From: Eutypella sp. D-1
Taxonomy: Eukaryota > Ascomycota > Sordariomycetes > Xylariales > Diatrypaceae
Direction of reading: 5' to 3'
Length of the DNA stretch: 64,000 nucleotides
Assembly: GCA_023313575.1 (NCBI GenBank)
Contig: JAJTTP010000025.1
Span: 124,001-188,000 of the forward strand
Shown: one piece after another, positions 1-11,190 of the stretch
How positions within the stretch are numbered: the first letter of the stretch is position 1
Layout: each line of letters begins with the position of its first letter
The notes under the pieces: model-generated
The model's database searches: none
Told to the model about the DNA's origin: nothing
The model's input: the letters and a program-made list of their open reading frames with translations, nothing else
Position numbers and translations under genes: made by a program

Positions 1-869
1 CTGCCGCCAAGGGCCGCTCCTCCACCTCCACCTCCTGGCTGTCCTTCCTCCTACCCCCCTCCACCCTCGAGGACTTCGTGCTCCGCGAGTCCGGCGTCCT
101 GGGCGACAGCGCCGCCGCTATGACGGGCTCACAGGCCGGAGACGCCACCGCCTCCGTGGCCGGATCCACCGCGACCGCCACCACAACACCGCGCTCTCCC
201 ACCCCCGCGTCGCTCCGCCGCCTCCTCGACGAAACTTCCGACCTCATCGAATCCCCCGCCTTCACCCACGTCCTAACACAACTCCTCGACGCGGGGTTCT
301 CCTTCCTAATACACCGAAAACTGCTCCCGGGCGCCTTCGAGGCCTCCTCCTCCTCCTCGGGCTCCACGCCCGCGCCAACGACGACCGCAGCGTCCGTAAC
401 CTCGATCTCGGAAGTCGCAGCCGCGACCGCAGCGAGCCTATCGGATCCGCCGGCCTACGGCGCCGGCGCTGACGCGAAGGCCGTGGTGATGCTGCCGAAG
501 ATCCTCTCGGTGCTGACGAGGCAGGCGCACGCCGTCGGCGCGGGTATGCCGAACGAGTACCTCCGCGAAATGGAACTCGTGCCGGACCTCGAGGCCTTCG
601 CCGCCGTCGTCTACTCTAGTAACTGGGAGAACGAGATCCGGCAGGACGGCGCGGAGACCTCGTCTTCGTTCGCGTCGCTTTCGTTAGGCGGTGGTGGTGG
701 AGGGGGGGATCAGCAGAGTTTGCGCGGTTCTACGCTTGTGGATGAGAGTCTTGTTATTGTTGATTCCCCCCTGCACAGCCGGGAGCAAGACCAGCAGCAG
801 CGGGAGGTACATACCCCCACGACGAATAGTTTCGATGCTGCGTGGGAGAAAGCTACGGGTGGGCGGTAA
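1..869 (+). CDS. PEX3: Peroxin-3 (peroxisome biogenesis), C-terminal part, 5' end outside window
   Basis: The open frame runs from the window edge (first full codon at base 3) to TAA at 867-869, giving 288 visible residues. The start codon lies upstream of the window. The stretches LLDETSDLIESPAF, VLTQLLDAGFSFLIHRKL, LPKILSVLTRQAH and LEAFAAVVYSSNWE match the C-terminal helical region of PEX3. PEX3 is the peroxisomal membrane anchor that docks PEX19 loaded with peroxisomal membrane proteins. Two low-complexity insertions interrupt the fold: a Ser/Ala/Thr-rich loop encoded near 340-440 and a Gly run near 690-708. Such insertions are common in filamentous-fungal PEX3 and probably lie in surface loops. 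The last ~60 residues are hydrophilic. No frameshift is visible and GC-rich third positions suggest an active gene. Family assignment is strong; the full length cannot be judged here. Confidence 0.88.
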   Translation, partial: AAKGRSSTSTSWLSFLLPPSTLEDFVLRESGVLGDSAAAMTGSQAGDATASVAGSTATATTTPRSPTPASLRRLLDETSDLIESPAFTHVLTQLLDAGFSFLIHRKLLPGAFEASSSSSGSTPAPTTTAASVTSISEVAAATAASLSDPPAYGAGADAKAVVMLPKILSVLTRQAHAVGAGMPNEYLREMELVPDLEAFAAVVYSSNWENEIRQDGAETSSSFASLSLGGGGGGGDQQSLRGSTLVDESLVIVDSPLHSREQDQQQREVHTPTTNSFDAAWEKATGGR

Positions 870-3256
870 CGCCGCGGAAGGAAATGTAGCGCCGTGGAGA
901 TGTCATGTGGTGCGGTGCGGTGCGGTGTGGTGTATGTATGTAAGTAATGTAATGTGGGATGAGGCGGATGAAGATGGTATGGTATGATATGGGATGTGAT
1001 GATGAAGGTCGAAGCCAGCGTTTTTTTTTTTTTTCGCGTTAGTTAAAGAAAGAACGGACAGACGGGCAGAAAGCAAGACAGACAGACATATACAGGCAGA
1101 CAATCAGATCTACAGGCTTACAGACCGAACAGAACAGACCGAACAGAACAGAACGGAGCAGAGCAGAGCAAAGCATAAGAAATGGACTGGATATGTATGT
1201 ACCAACATAACATAACACAACACAACAGTCAGCAGGGGGGGGTATATATAGTGGGTACGAAAAGGGGGGGTTTGCAACACCTTGAGATAAAACAAGATAT
1301 GACAGATGGGGTAGATAAATAGGGGGGTTGTATGTCGGATCGGATATCTCTCTCCATCTACTTACCTATTTATACTTAATTTACCATTCCGCCCCCCGAG
1401 CGAGCGGGAATGGAAGGTACTTACTTAGGGTTTGAGTGTGTGAGAGAGAGAGAGAGAGAGCGAGAAGGGGGAGGGGGGGGTTTTAATTTATCTACTTCAT
1501 TCCCGAGGTCATATTTATATATATATAACGCATAAAATAAATATTACAGCATCTATCTCTCCTGTTTACCTCGAGAAGGATATTTCTATCTCACCCCCCC
1601 CCCCCTCCCCGCCCCGCCCCCCCAACGTTTTTTCTTTCTTCTTCTTTCTTCTTTCTTCATTTTCTCTCTTTAGGGAAGGGAGGGAGGGAGGCGTTATAAT
1701 GATAAATGTCGACGTGGATGACAACGCCGATCCGATCCGTAGAACAGCTTTTGCTTATTGAAGTTATTCGGGGAGAACGAAAAAATCAGGCGAGGCAGGG
1801 GGCGGATAGACGGATGAATGGATGAGGTAGGTAGCGTAGACCTGAGATGTAGCTGGCTTATTACAACTGCAAATAGAATTGCACACTCTCTTTCCTAAGT
1901 CCCAGCGGGTGTTCGGTCGGTTAGTCGGTAGATAATCGAGTCAAAGTTCGGATCTCTCTCGTAAGGTTAAGTATTCAAAGCTAAAGTTAAGGGTTGAGTA
2001 AGAGTCACTCCAAGGCATATGAAAAGAAAGAAAAAGAGGAAAGTAAGTAAGTGAAAAGGTACCGTTGAGTATCTACCACCATCACCATCACCATCACCAT
2101 TAAACCTCACATATGCAGCTTATTTCATGCCTCGACAGAGAGTGTGTGTGTGTAGGGAGGCGGTGGTAGAGCTGTAGCAGCTGTAGCAGCAGCAGCAGCA
2201 GCAAGTTTCCCGGCGGGACTTGACTTGACTGGACTGGATCGGGGATTGTAGTTTACTCTATTCGTATGGATGGATGTATATATCTAGTAGGTCTTGTTCC
2301 GCGTGTCGTCGTGTCTATTCACGGACGGCAGACTTATTTCTATTTTCCCCTTTTTCTTTTTCTTTTCGTTTTTTTTGCGTTCATCCAACCATGTATCCAC
2401 CCCTTCTCTCGTTGTGCCTGGGCCGCCCCCCGTGCTCCTCATCACCAGACCTCTAGGTATGCGTAGATAGGCGTCCATAACGGCCATCGAAGAACCACCA
2501 CCACGATCGCCGGGATTCAAGGCAGACTCTCTCGCCTAATTTAGTTAAAAGGTTAGGTTGGGTAAGGATATCTGGCGCCCCTAGATAGACCCTAGAAATC
2601 TATCTCAACCCCCATTCCCCGGCCGTTGAACACGTGCAAGTCTCCGCGCATGTGGCTCATGGGCATTGACGAGGCACGACGGGCGTCGGGTGAAAGGGGG
2701 ACGGGAGTTGAAGATGGGGGTTTGAATAGAGGGGGCGACACCATCAGAGGGTAGGACATTATTCGATACGCCCTGACAAAATAATAACGTAAGGGCGGGT
2801 GGTGGTAGGTCTAGGTCTAGGGCTAGGTCTAGGTGTAGCAGTCCTCTCGAGTCTAGAGCCGGGGAAGCTGGGAGCACCGTCTGGCCTGCTGGCTCCGGGG
2901 TCGTGTCTTCGAACTCGTGGGGGAGGGGTGGGGTTTCGTGGGTGCTCTTAGAGTTCTATGAGGTGGTAACGCTTGGATTCCCGAGTACGCGTCCGGAGTT
3001 ACGGGTTTTGGCGAGAGATGGGCAGACTGGCGAGAAGACCAACGCTGGCGGAACTCGCATGCACGCATGCATACCACATGTTTCTCGACGCGTCGTCATC
3101 ATCGTTGTTCTGTTCTCCTTCTCATCCGCCCGCCTGCCCCAGCTCCGGCATTATCTTTTCTCTGTTCATGTCGCGTCCGAATGAGACCACCCCCGAAGCA
3201 TCCCCATGTTGACGGAATACACACACAGATGTGTAGGAAGCCAGCCAGGGCTAGTT
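870..3256. other. Intergenic: convergent 3' flanks of PEX3 and BET5, microsatellite-rich
   Basis: No supported gene. It contains AGAAC-type repeats (1120-1170), a GA repeat (about 1440-1460), a C-rich tract (1594-1623) followed by a pyrimidine TTCTT tract, CACCAT repeats (2078-2100), CAGCAG near 2180-2200 and GGTCTAG repeats near 2810-2835. Short open frames here have repeat-driven composition and no recognisable domains. Both neighbouring genes should terminate here, since they converge on it. Confidence 0.6.
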
Positions 3257-4093
3257 TCACATCAGGCCGCGGATGAACTTGTCGAGTCCCATCTCGAACA
3301 TCTCGTTACGCACGCCCTCGCCGCCCTTGTGCTCGATGGGCGAGAGGGGGTTCTTGACGACTGTTTTTTGGCGGGAAATCCCAAGGTCAGTTCAGCTCAG
3401 TTCAGCAGCCGTTGCACTCCCATCCTATCCCCCCTTCCTCCTCTGCCTCCCCACGTAAAGAAACAGGGTGGACTGGACTACTCACCGTACTCGACCCAGA
3501 GGTTGATGTAGATCTGGTGCAGGACGTTGCGCATGCTGAGGGCGGCGGGCTCAGTCAGCAGGGCGAAGCGGAGGTTAGTCGGGGTCTCGTAGTAGTGGAG
3601 CTTATACTGGGCGGTGCGATAGGAGATGAAGGCGTCGTCCTCGCCGCCCAGCTTGCGCACCATATTCCGCAGACTAAACACCGTGCCGAAGATCAGCTTC
3701 GCGTCGTCGGCGGCCCTGTCGCGTGGTGCCCGCAGGTTGCCCCCTCCTGCTCCGTTAGTACCGTTCGTGTGCTGGTTCTGCTGCTGCTGCTGTTGTTGTT
3801 GTTGGGATGGCGGCGATGTGATGGTCCCCATGTCCGAGGGCGTCAGGGTGGAGGTGCTCGCCGGCCGCATGGAGCTACTCCCCGTGCTGGCGCTCGCGGG
3901 GAGGGATTGTGGCCGCACGGGCGGTGGAGGGGCCGACGCGCCGGATTGATGCCATAGCTTGCTGTAGACGCATTCCGCTACCGTCGAAGACAACCGTGGT
4001 TAGTTTCGCGCGCGTAGACAGGGCACGGTATAGTATGGGGGGGGACATACTGTGGCGATCGAATATGTAAAATGAGTAAACCTGGATGGGCAT
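3257..4093 (-). CDS. BET5: TRAPP complex subunit Bet5 (TRAPPC1), with a poly-Gln insertion
   Basis: Three exons on the minus strand: 4093-4051, 3977-3486 and 3360-3257, giving 212 residues. The first intron starts GTATGT, has an ACTAAC branch site and ends TAG; the second starts GTGAGT and ends CAG. Spliced exon 1 gives MPIQVYSFYIFDRHTECVYS, the typical longin-fold start of Bet5. FGTVFSLRNMVRKLGG and YKLHYYETPTNLRF are family signatures, and the last exon adds a conserved tail ending KFIRGLM. Bet5 is a core subunit of the TRAPP tethering complexes, which act as exchange factor for Ypt1/Rab1 in ER-Golgi traffic. Between the first strand and the FSLRN helix sits an insertion of about 60 residues rich in Pro, Ser and Gln with an uninterrupted Gln run (3780-3804). 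The insertion is larger than in animal TRAPPC1; fungal orthologues often carry one. Confidence 0.9.
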
Positions 4094-5254
4094 TCTGGCA
4101 ACGGCTCTCTAATCCTGATGATCACTCTATTTTCGGGTCTATTACTCTGTTCGTATTTGTTCTGAGTTCTACTTCGATGAGGCGATGCTAATCTGTCGGC
4201 TGTTACCGTGGGTGTTTGGGGGTGTTTTTTTTGGGGGGGGGGGGGGGGGGTGTTTGTGTGTTCTTGGAATAGTTACAACTGGAGCAAATATTGAAGCTGC
4301 TGGCTGAGCTGCAATTGCGCCTTAAGGAGCTCAGTTCCATCTGGGGAGAAAATATGGGGATACCGGGGCATTGGAATTGAAACGCCGACTTAAACTTAAA
4401 ATATCCATAGGGCATCAACTAAACCAAAACGGGATAACAGAAATATGGGGGCACGGCAGAGTGTACATAGATACTGGGCATCCACATGTACCTCATGAAG
4501 TACAATATTTACATATATTTAAGGATGCAGGTGTTCTTTGTCTTATCTAACTCAACTTCTCATGCCTCCCACCGGACTTGCAGCTGGGGTTGATTATTGA
4601 TTACATAGCTGATTGGGAGCAGGGGGCTGGGGGCTGTGATTGGTTTCTGTTACGAGCAGACCTAAAGGCAAGAAATTGGGTCAAAGAAGACGATCTCGAC
4701 TCCTGTTAGGCTGAATCCCGGAAGCTGGGCTGAATGGGAGGGACCAAGGACGGCTATTCGGATTCCACTAGACCCCAGCAGACAGTTGGCTGGCTTGGCT
4801 AGTAGATATGTAGAGGATATCTTTGTACCGCTATAGCATGACTAACAGCCAGGAGACAGCCAGAACAGCCTACAGCCCTACCTAACCAGGAACAGTTTAA
4901 CTCATTCATCCAATAAATGCAGGCAGGCAACGGCCCCCGGGATTACCTACCAAGCCTACCAAGCCTACCTTACCTGGAAGATAGATAAGATCCATGGATG
5001 TCGTTCTTTCCTTCGTATAACAAGTAGACGGCTCTCTTTTCTTTCTGTCTATTCCAAGGTTTCTTTAACATATTAATTCTTATTTATTTGGTCTTGCCCC
5101 TAAAGCCGAGTTTGTCCAAGTTATCAAGTTTGTTTTAATCCCCAGATCTGGGCTTCTTCTCTTCCCCCATCTTTCTCTCAAACCCCGCACATTTCTTCGT
5201 ACAGATTTAGAACGTAGAGAAGTGAACCCCTCGTCCAGCTCTGATTAACACAGA
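4094..5254. promoter_or_regulatory. Shared upstream region of BET5 (-) and the CaMKK-type kinase (+)
   Basis: About 1.16 kb between two divergent start codons, so both promoters must lie here. An 18-base G run (4233-4250) lies about 140 bp upstream of the BET5 start. The 200 bp before the kinase ATG are pyrimidine-rich (CTTTCTTTTC, CTTCTTCTCTTCCCC), as often seen in fungal leaders. No specific factor site is claimed. Confidence 0.4.
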
Positions 5255-8110
5255 ATGATGCAATCCGAGACGGCGTCCTCTCCGGCGCCCTCTCCGGTGT
5301 CTTCTCCCACCCAGTCCCCCTTTGCAACAGCCCCTACTACCCCCACGACTGTCGTCAATGAGAGAGCCGGTACCTCTTCTTCACCTTTGCTGTCGCCGCG
5401 CATCGCTATTAATGGGGCAAGGCCACCTCTAGCCCCTCATATGTAGGACACCAAACTACTACCTAACCCATAGCCCATAGCCCATAGCCCATGCAGCCCG
5501 TACCATCCCGTCGGTACCGTGTAGGTCGTCAAATAGATAGATAGCTAAATGTCACCCCTTTCTTATAGTTCAGCCCCTGCGGCAACTCAGTATCCGAGTC
5601 CCATGAGACACCATAAGAGGACCCCATCTCAACATCGCGAGATTAAGGTATGATGACCCGACCCACGATAATCAGGTCTTGGTCTATCATGTAAGCAGAA
5701 CCCTAAGCTAAGACGCTTTTTTAAGGAAACCCTCAACGCCGTGACTGAGTACACGAGCGATGAAAATGAGGGTACCCATCACCGGATAAACCAGTATATT
5801 CTCAAGGACGAAATCGGGCGTGGCTCCTATGGCGCCGTACACCTTGCAGTGGATCAGTATGGTCACGAGTTTGTAAGACTCCGCTGATAAACCTCATCCT
5901 TTTGCCATCATTTTCAGATCCCCGACATACGGCGCTATCGGGGGCGCCAGATGCCACCAGCATTGGATCGTCAGCTGATGCGCTCTCGTAACAGGCCATC
6001 AAGGAATTCTCTAAGACTCGCCTTCGGAAGAGGGCCCAGTCCAACATCCTCAAAAGGCCACATGGCGCTCGACCCAACTTCTTTGCCCCGGGCCAGGGCC
6101 AATGGGCCGCTCACAAGAGACAGCTCAGCCGACAAGAGGCCGAGGAGGCCAAAGATGCCCTGTATCTGATTCGAGAGGAGGTTGCCATCATGAAGAAGCT
6201 CAACCACCCCAATCTTGTATCCCTCATCGAGGTGCTCGACGACCCGGAAGAGGATTCGCTCTACATGGTGCTCGAGATGTGCAAGAAGGGCGTCGTCATG
6301 AAAGTTGGCCTAGGCGACACTGCGGATCCTTACGACGAAGAGTCATGCCGATGTTGGTTCCGCGACCTGATTCTTGGTATCGAGTATTGTGAGTAAACCC
6401 ACCGCTGTGGATATTCATAGGGGCGGCCTGCTTACCATGTCGCAGTACATTCCCAAGGAGTGGTGCACCGAGACATCAAGCCAGATAACTTGCTTCTAAC
6501 TTCTGATGATGTCCTTAAGATCGTCGACTTTGGCGTCTCGGAAATGTTCGAGAAGCCGCAGGAAATGGTGACCAAGAAGTCGATGGGCTCGCCCGCATTT
6601 TTACCCCCTGAGTTATGTGTCAGCAAACACGGCGACGTCTCGGGAAAGGCAGCCGACATTTGGTCTATGGGCATCTCTCTGTACTGTTTAAAATACGGCA
6701 GGTTGCCCTTTCAGAGGGATACAGTTCCTGAGATGCTGGATGCCATCCGGACAGAGCAGGTCCCTGTGCCCCCTGACGAGAACCCGGACCTTGTGGACCT
6801 GTTCTCCCGTATATTGGACAAGAGCCCTGACACCAGGATCACCATGGCTGAACTCAGGGTAAGCATACCACCCCCCACTAGTTGTACAGTTACTAAGCGA
6901 GTAGAATCACCCATGGGTTACCAAGGGCGGCATTGACCCCCTTCTCTCGGAGGAAGAGAATTGCACGGAGGTCATAGAAGCCCCGAACGAATTGGAAGTC
7001 AACCACGCGTTCACTAGGAAGATGACGCACCTCCTATGTGTCGTAAGTCACACCACCCTTGTTGTCTGACTGCGTACAAGACCCGCTAAGACGAGACCAT
7101 AGATGAAAGCGATCCAGAAATTCAGGAATTTAACCTGCAAGAGCAGAGCGGGGACACCGACAAGGAGGTCATTTCCAGTCTCGCTATCGCCGGAGTATCT
7201 AACGAAATTATCCAACCTTGACAACTCGCCAATGTCCGCGGCGCAACCAAGATCGATCCCGGACTCTACAAACTCTAAGAACGTCGCAACGGAGAACACG
7301 ACTACGACAAATACGGCCACCTCATCACCACCATCCACTACACAGCAGAAGTCCATCGCCGAGGAGGCAGCCAAGCTAGTCGAGCAGCGCAAGGCGTTCA
7401 TGGCGTCCCTGGCGGACCATCCATCGGACCCCAACGCGACAAGCACGCCCGTTCTCGGCGTAGGTGGCGGGGACAAGGGCCACGCGCAAGACCCCACGGA
7501 CAAGCCGCCGCTGCTCTTAGGAATCGGCACAGGTGGACAGGACGACTTCTTGCCATCACGGAAAAGCTCAGTCGCCTCCACTACATCAGCCGCCGCCGCC
7601 GCCGCCGCCGCCGCTTCTGCAGCAGGGGCAGCAGCACAAGACGAACCAGAGGAAGACGCATACGTGGTCTCGGACTCGCCGACGGGTATCGACTTCGACA
7701 TCTACGACCACGCGTTCGAGGCGGAGATGAAGCGCATCCGCTCGCAGAAGAGCACGCGAGGCGGCCGCGGCGCCCGCACCTACCTCACGCGCCTCGTCGG
7801 CGAGCACGAGCGCCTGAAGTACGCCGGCGACGAGTGCATGGTCTTCTCCGACCTCGCCGCGGACGCCGTCGGTGCTGCCCGCGCCAGGATCGAGGACCGC
7901 CGGAACAGGAGACGCGAAAGTGGAGGGCATGATGATGATGATGACGAGGGGGGAGGACAGGGACAGGGACAGGGTCATGCGGGCGCGGTCAAGGATGTCG
8001 TGGGCAGGGCCGCGAACGCGGCTACTACGGCAGTCGCGGGGAGCAGCAGGTTCGCTGACCTCGTTACGCAGATGACGAAGGGGCGGGCGGCTGAGTCGGG
8101 GTCTACGTAG
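5255..8110 (+). CDS. CaMKK / SNF1-activating-type Ser/Thr protein kinase (Sak1/Tos3, Ssp1, CmkC group)
   Basis: Seven exons: 5255-5442, 5569-5647, 5726-5872, 5995-6388, 6446-6858, 6905-7042 and 7103-8110, together 788 residues with all phases consistent. The N-terminal ~110 residues are Ser/Thr/Pro-rich. The kinase domain runs from about residue 113 to 412: Gly loop GRGSYG (120-125), ATP lysine in AIKEF (K141), catalytic loop HRDIKPDN (D279), DFG at 297-299 and a GSPAFLPPE activation segment. Between the AIK lysine and the alpha-C helix is a long Arg/Pro-containing insert (RKRAQSNILKRP...), the hallmark of the CaMKK group. After the domain a basic amphipathic stretch (FTRKMTHLLCVMKAIQKFRN) spans the exon 6/7 junction and could bind calmodulin. 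The tail is disordered, with poly-Ala (about 7590-7632) and an Asp run (about 7930-7947). Known members phosphorylate the activation loop of SNF1/AMPK or CaM kinases. Filamentous fungi can have more than one paralogue, so I give no symbol. Confidence 0.9.
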
Positions 8111-11100
8111 TTTCCCCCCTCCCTCTTTTTTTGCTTCTCTCTTTCAGAATAGAACGGGCTGTCTACTTTGGTGCACTAAGGTTACCAGTTACAGTTACCG
8201 GGTAAAGACGTTTTGGGGGGGGGGGGGGGGGGATGCGCGTCGGTGTGTGTGTGGAATTATGTCAGTCAAGTGTCAGTAATAATTACGAGCGTTTGGATTA
8301 TTATAATTTAGTTAGTTAGCCGCATATAACCTTTTTTTTTTCTTTTTTTTTTTTGGTGTATTGGTTCCGTTTATACTATACTATACTATACTATACCATG
8401 CACTTTCCCCCTTCGTTCGACTAAACGCCGCTGCATAACCAAGGTGTGTTCTTTTTTTTTTTTTTTTTTAGGGAAACCGTTAGGTAGGGTGGATGGTTCT
8501 GATACGAACTGAAACTGTGACTATTAAGTATATAAAGAAACCCGTTACAGTACCTCATCATCACGGCGCAAGAAGTGTCGAGCCCGGGAGGGGGGGGGGG
8601 GGGGGGGGCGAGGAGCCATTTATTGAATAAGGAGGGTGAGCATGAACAGAGAAATACAGATATAAAAAAATGTCCGCTGAACCCAACCCAACCCAACTCA
8701 CCTCCTACCTCTCTTCTTTTCCTTCTTGCCCCAACTTGCTTTGCTGACCTCTCTCGCATCGTGAGGTTGTGTGTATGACGTCCTACCTTACCCTACCCTA
8801 CCCCTACCCCTACCCCTTTTGCAAACCCCATCAATATACACCTCTCCTCACCACGTAACGCAAGGCAAGGCAATACAGACAGATTAGACCCGCTACGTCA
8901 TCGCAGCAGCAGGCTTATGTTTTCCTTTTACTTGATTGACACTCCTTGCTTGCTTGGAAGCCGGCACACCACGCCGGGGGGGGGGGGGGGGGGTGTTCCA
9001 TATACCTGTGATAGACCAGGGGGGTTGAGGGAGTAGAACGAGGGAGGTAAAGGGGGGAACCCCGGGGTGATTATAGACGGGTAGCAGTCGCGGTCGTAAA
9101 TCTTAGTAACTGCGTACCTAAGTAAGTGCCTATCTACCTACCTGCTGTCTCCATTCCCACGGTACCCCCTTTTCTTTTGTAGCCATGCACGCACGCACGC
9201 ACGCAGCATACCATGGAATCCAAGCAACCAGTCAGTCAGTCAGTCACTCACTCAGCCTGCCAGTAAGATAGAAGAACACAGCCAGCCAGCGGAAAAGCAG
9301 AAGTATTCGGGACCAGCTAACGAAACGGGGAAGCTCGAAGTTCATCTACATCTACATATATAACGTCAAGACAGACGTACGTACGTGGAAGGAAGCAACG
9401 ATGTTGATGCATAGGTAGATCATTTCGTATGATACGATACGGATAATGATATACATACTTACATGTACATATATATATACATGTAGATATTCCTATCGAC
9501 AAACAGACAGACACCCACGACACCCTCCCTCCCTTTCCTCCCTCCAACCCAACCAACCAACCAACCAACAAACCAAACCAAACCAAACCCAAGCAGCCAG
9601 ACAACGAGACCACCCACCCACTTTGACGGCCTCCTCGACGATGTCCCAGTCCCATGTCCAGCCAACACCGGTTAGAAGAATGGCGCTTCAAAAAAATGGG
9701 GGGGGGGAGAAAAGGGGGGAAGGGAAAAAGGGGGAAGGAAAAAGGGGGAAGGAAAAAGAAACTCCCAAACCCCGAACAAAGCTATAAAGCCCAGCAAGCA
9801 GTCCAGCAGCAGCTTAACTACAGTAAACCGCTCGATCGATCGATCGCTGCCTTCCTTCCTCCTTCTTCTTCTCCTTTTTCCTCTCAATAAAATCAGACAT
9901 GATGACGATAGCATCGATAACATAGCAATAGCATAGCATAGCAATAGCATAGGCATGGATGGGATAGTGATACATTGGGGGGGAATGGAAAACTACCGAT
10001 GTGAATATATAGTTAGTTTAGGTAGATACACATAGATATAAATATATATATATATACTACTACTACTCCTACCACTACTAGTACTACTACTACTCTCTCT
10101 CTCAACCCATCTCCCTCCCTCCTACCCCCATACCCCCTACTCCACTTAAACCAAACCAAAAAAAAAAGTTTCCCCAACACAAGAGACCCCCCCCCCCCCC
10201 CACCAAAAAAAAGGACAAGGACAACAACCAAAAAAAGAAATTCGGACGTAAAAAAAAAAAAGCAAGCAAGCAGAGAAAAAAAAGATGAATGACTACTAAA
10301 AAATCGTCTCCGTGAGCTGTGATGAGTGTGCTGCTGTTTTGACGCCAGAACCAACCAACAAACCCAACCAACCCTTCGCCTTAAATTCCCTTCCCCTTCC
10401 CCTTCCCCTACCCCTTCCCCGGTCCCCCGGTCCCCGTGCCCCCGCCTTGCCATTGTCATGATCGATCGAGGAGGTTTCTCTCCCCAGAGGGGAAAGAAAG
10501 GAAAGGGTTCGAAAGAACCGAAACCGAAACCCCGCTCCCCCTTAAACCTTAACCACCTCCATGTTCATACCCGCACCCCGGAGCCTTATTTCCCGCAAGG
10601 TTTCTTTTGTTTGTTTATATGTACATTTGGAAACTTGCTCTTAAATTACTCTTTCCGAAGCGATATTACCACACACACATACACACACACATAGATATCC
10701 ACCCCTACAATCCATTAAGAGAGAGAGCAAAGCAACCCTGGAGAAGGGAAGGGGGGAGCCAAGCCGCGCCTCCAGCCTCCAGCCCTCTTTGTTACCCGCA
10801 CTGTTGCTGTTGTTGTGTACCGAAGAAAGACCCGGGGTAATAATCTAAAATAACATCATCATCACCCTCATCATCATCTACACGACAGAACTCCCGCCCC
10901 GTTGCATAAAACAGGGGCGTATGGGGCGGAGACGGAGGTGAAGATATAATGATTTGATAAGATGGACCGGCGGCGCATACATATTTTTTCGCATATGGAC
11001 GCCCCTTTTTTTAGAAACAACCCCCACGCCAGTCCGTCCCTCCCCGGAAAACCCCCCAGATCCCAGATGGCCGTAAGCTTCGTACCGAGGTCATTAGAAA

Positions 11101-11190
11101 AAGTCGTCGACAGGCAAAGGAGAATGACCGAGGCCGACCCAAACAGAAGAAAGCAGTAGAAGAAAGCCAATAAACAGCTTCCCTTACAGC
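8111..11190. other. Intergenic: convergent 3' flanks, very dense simple repeats
   Basis: No supported gene. It contains three G runs (8215-8232, 8590-8608, 8976-8993), a C run (10187-10201) and several poly-A/T tracts. Tetra- to hexanucleotide repeats include CACG (9187-9205), AGTC (9230-9245), AACC (9548-9575), CGAT (9833-9848) and CCCCTT (about 10387-10420). Open frames in this stretch translate these repeats and look spurious. Confidence 0.55.

Noticed and set aside
10013..10459. 148-codon minus-strand frame
   Set aside because: Translates simple repeats (Gly run, Val/Phe-rich tracts, GEGEG); no coding evidence.
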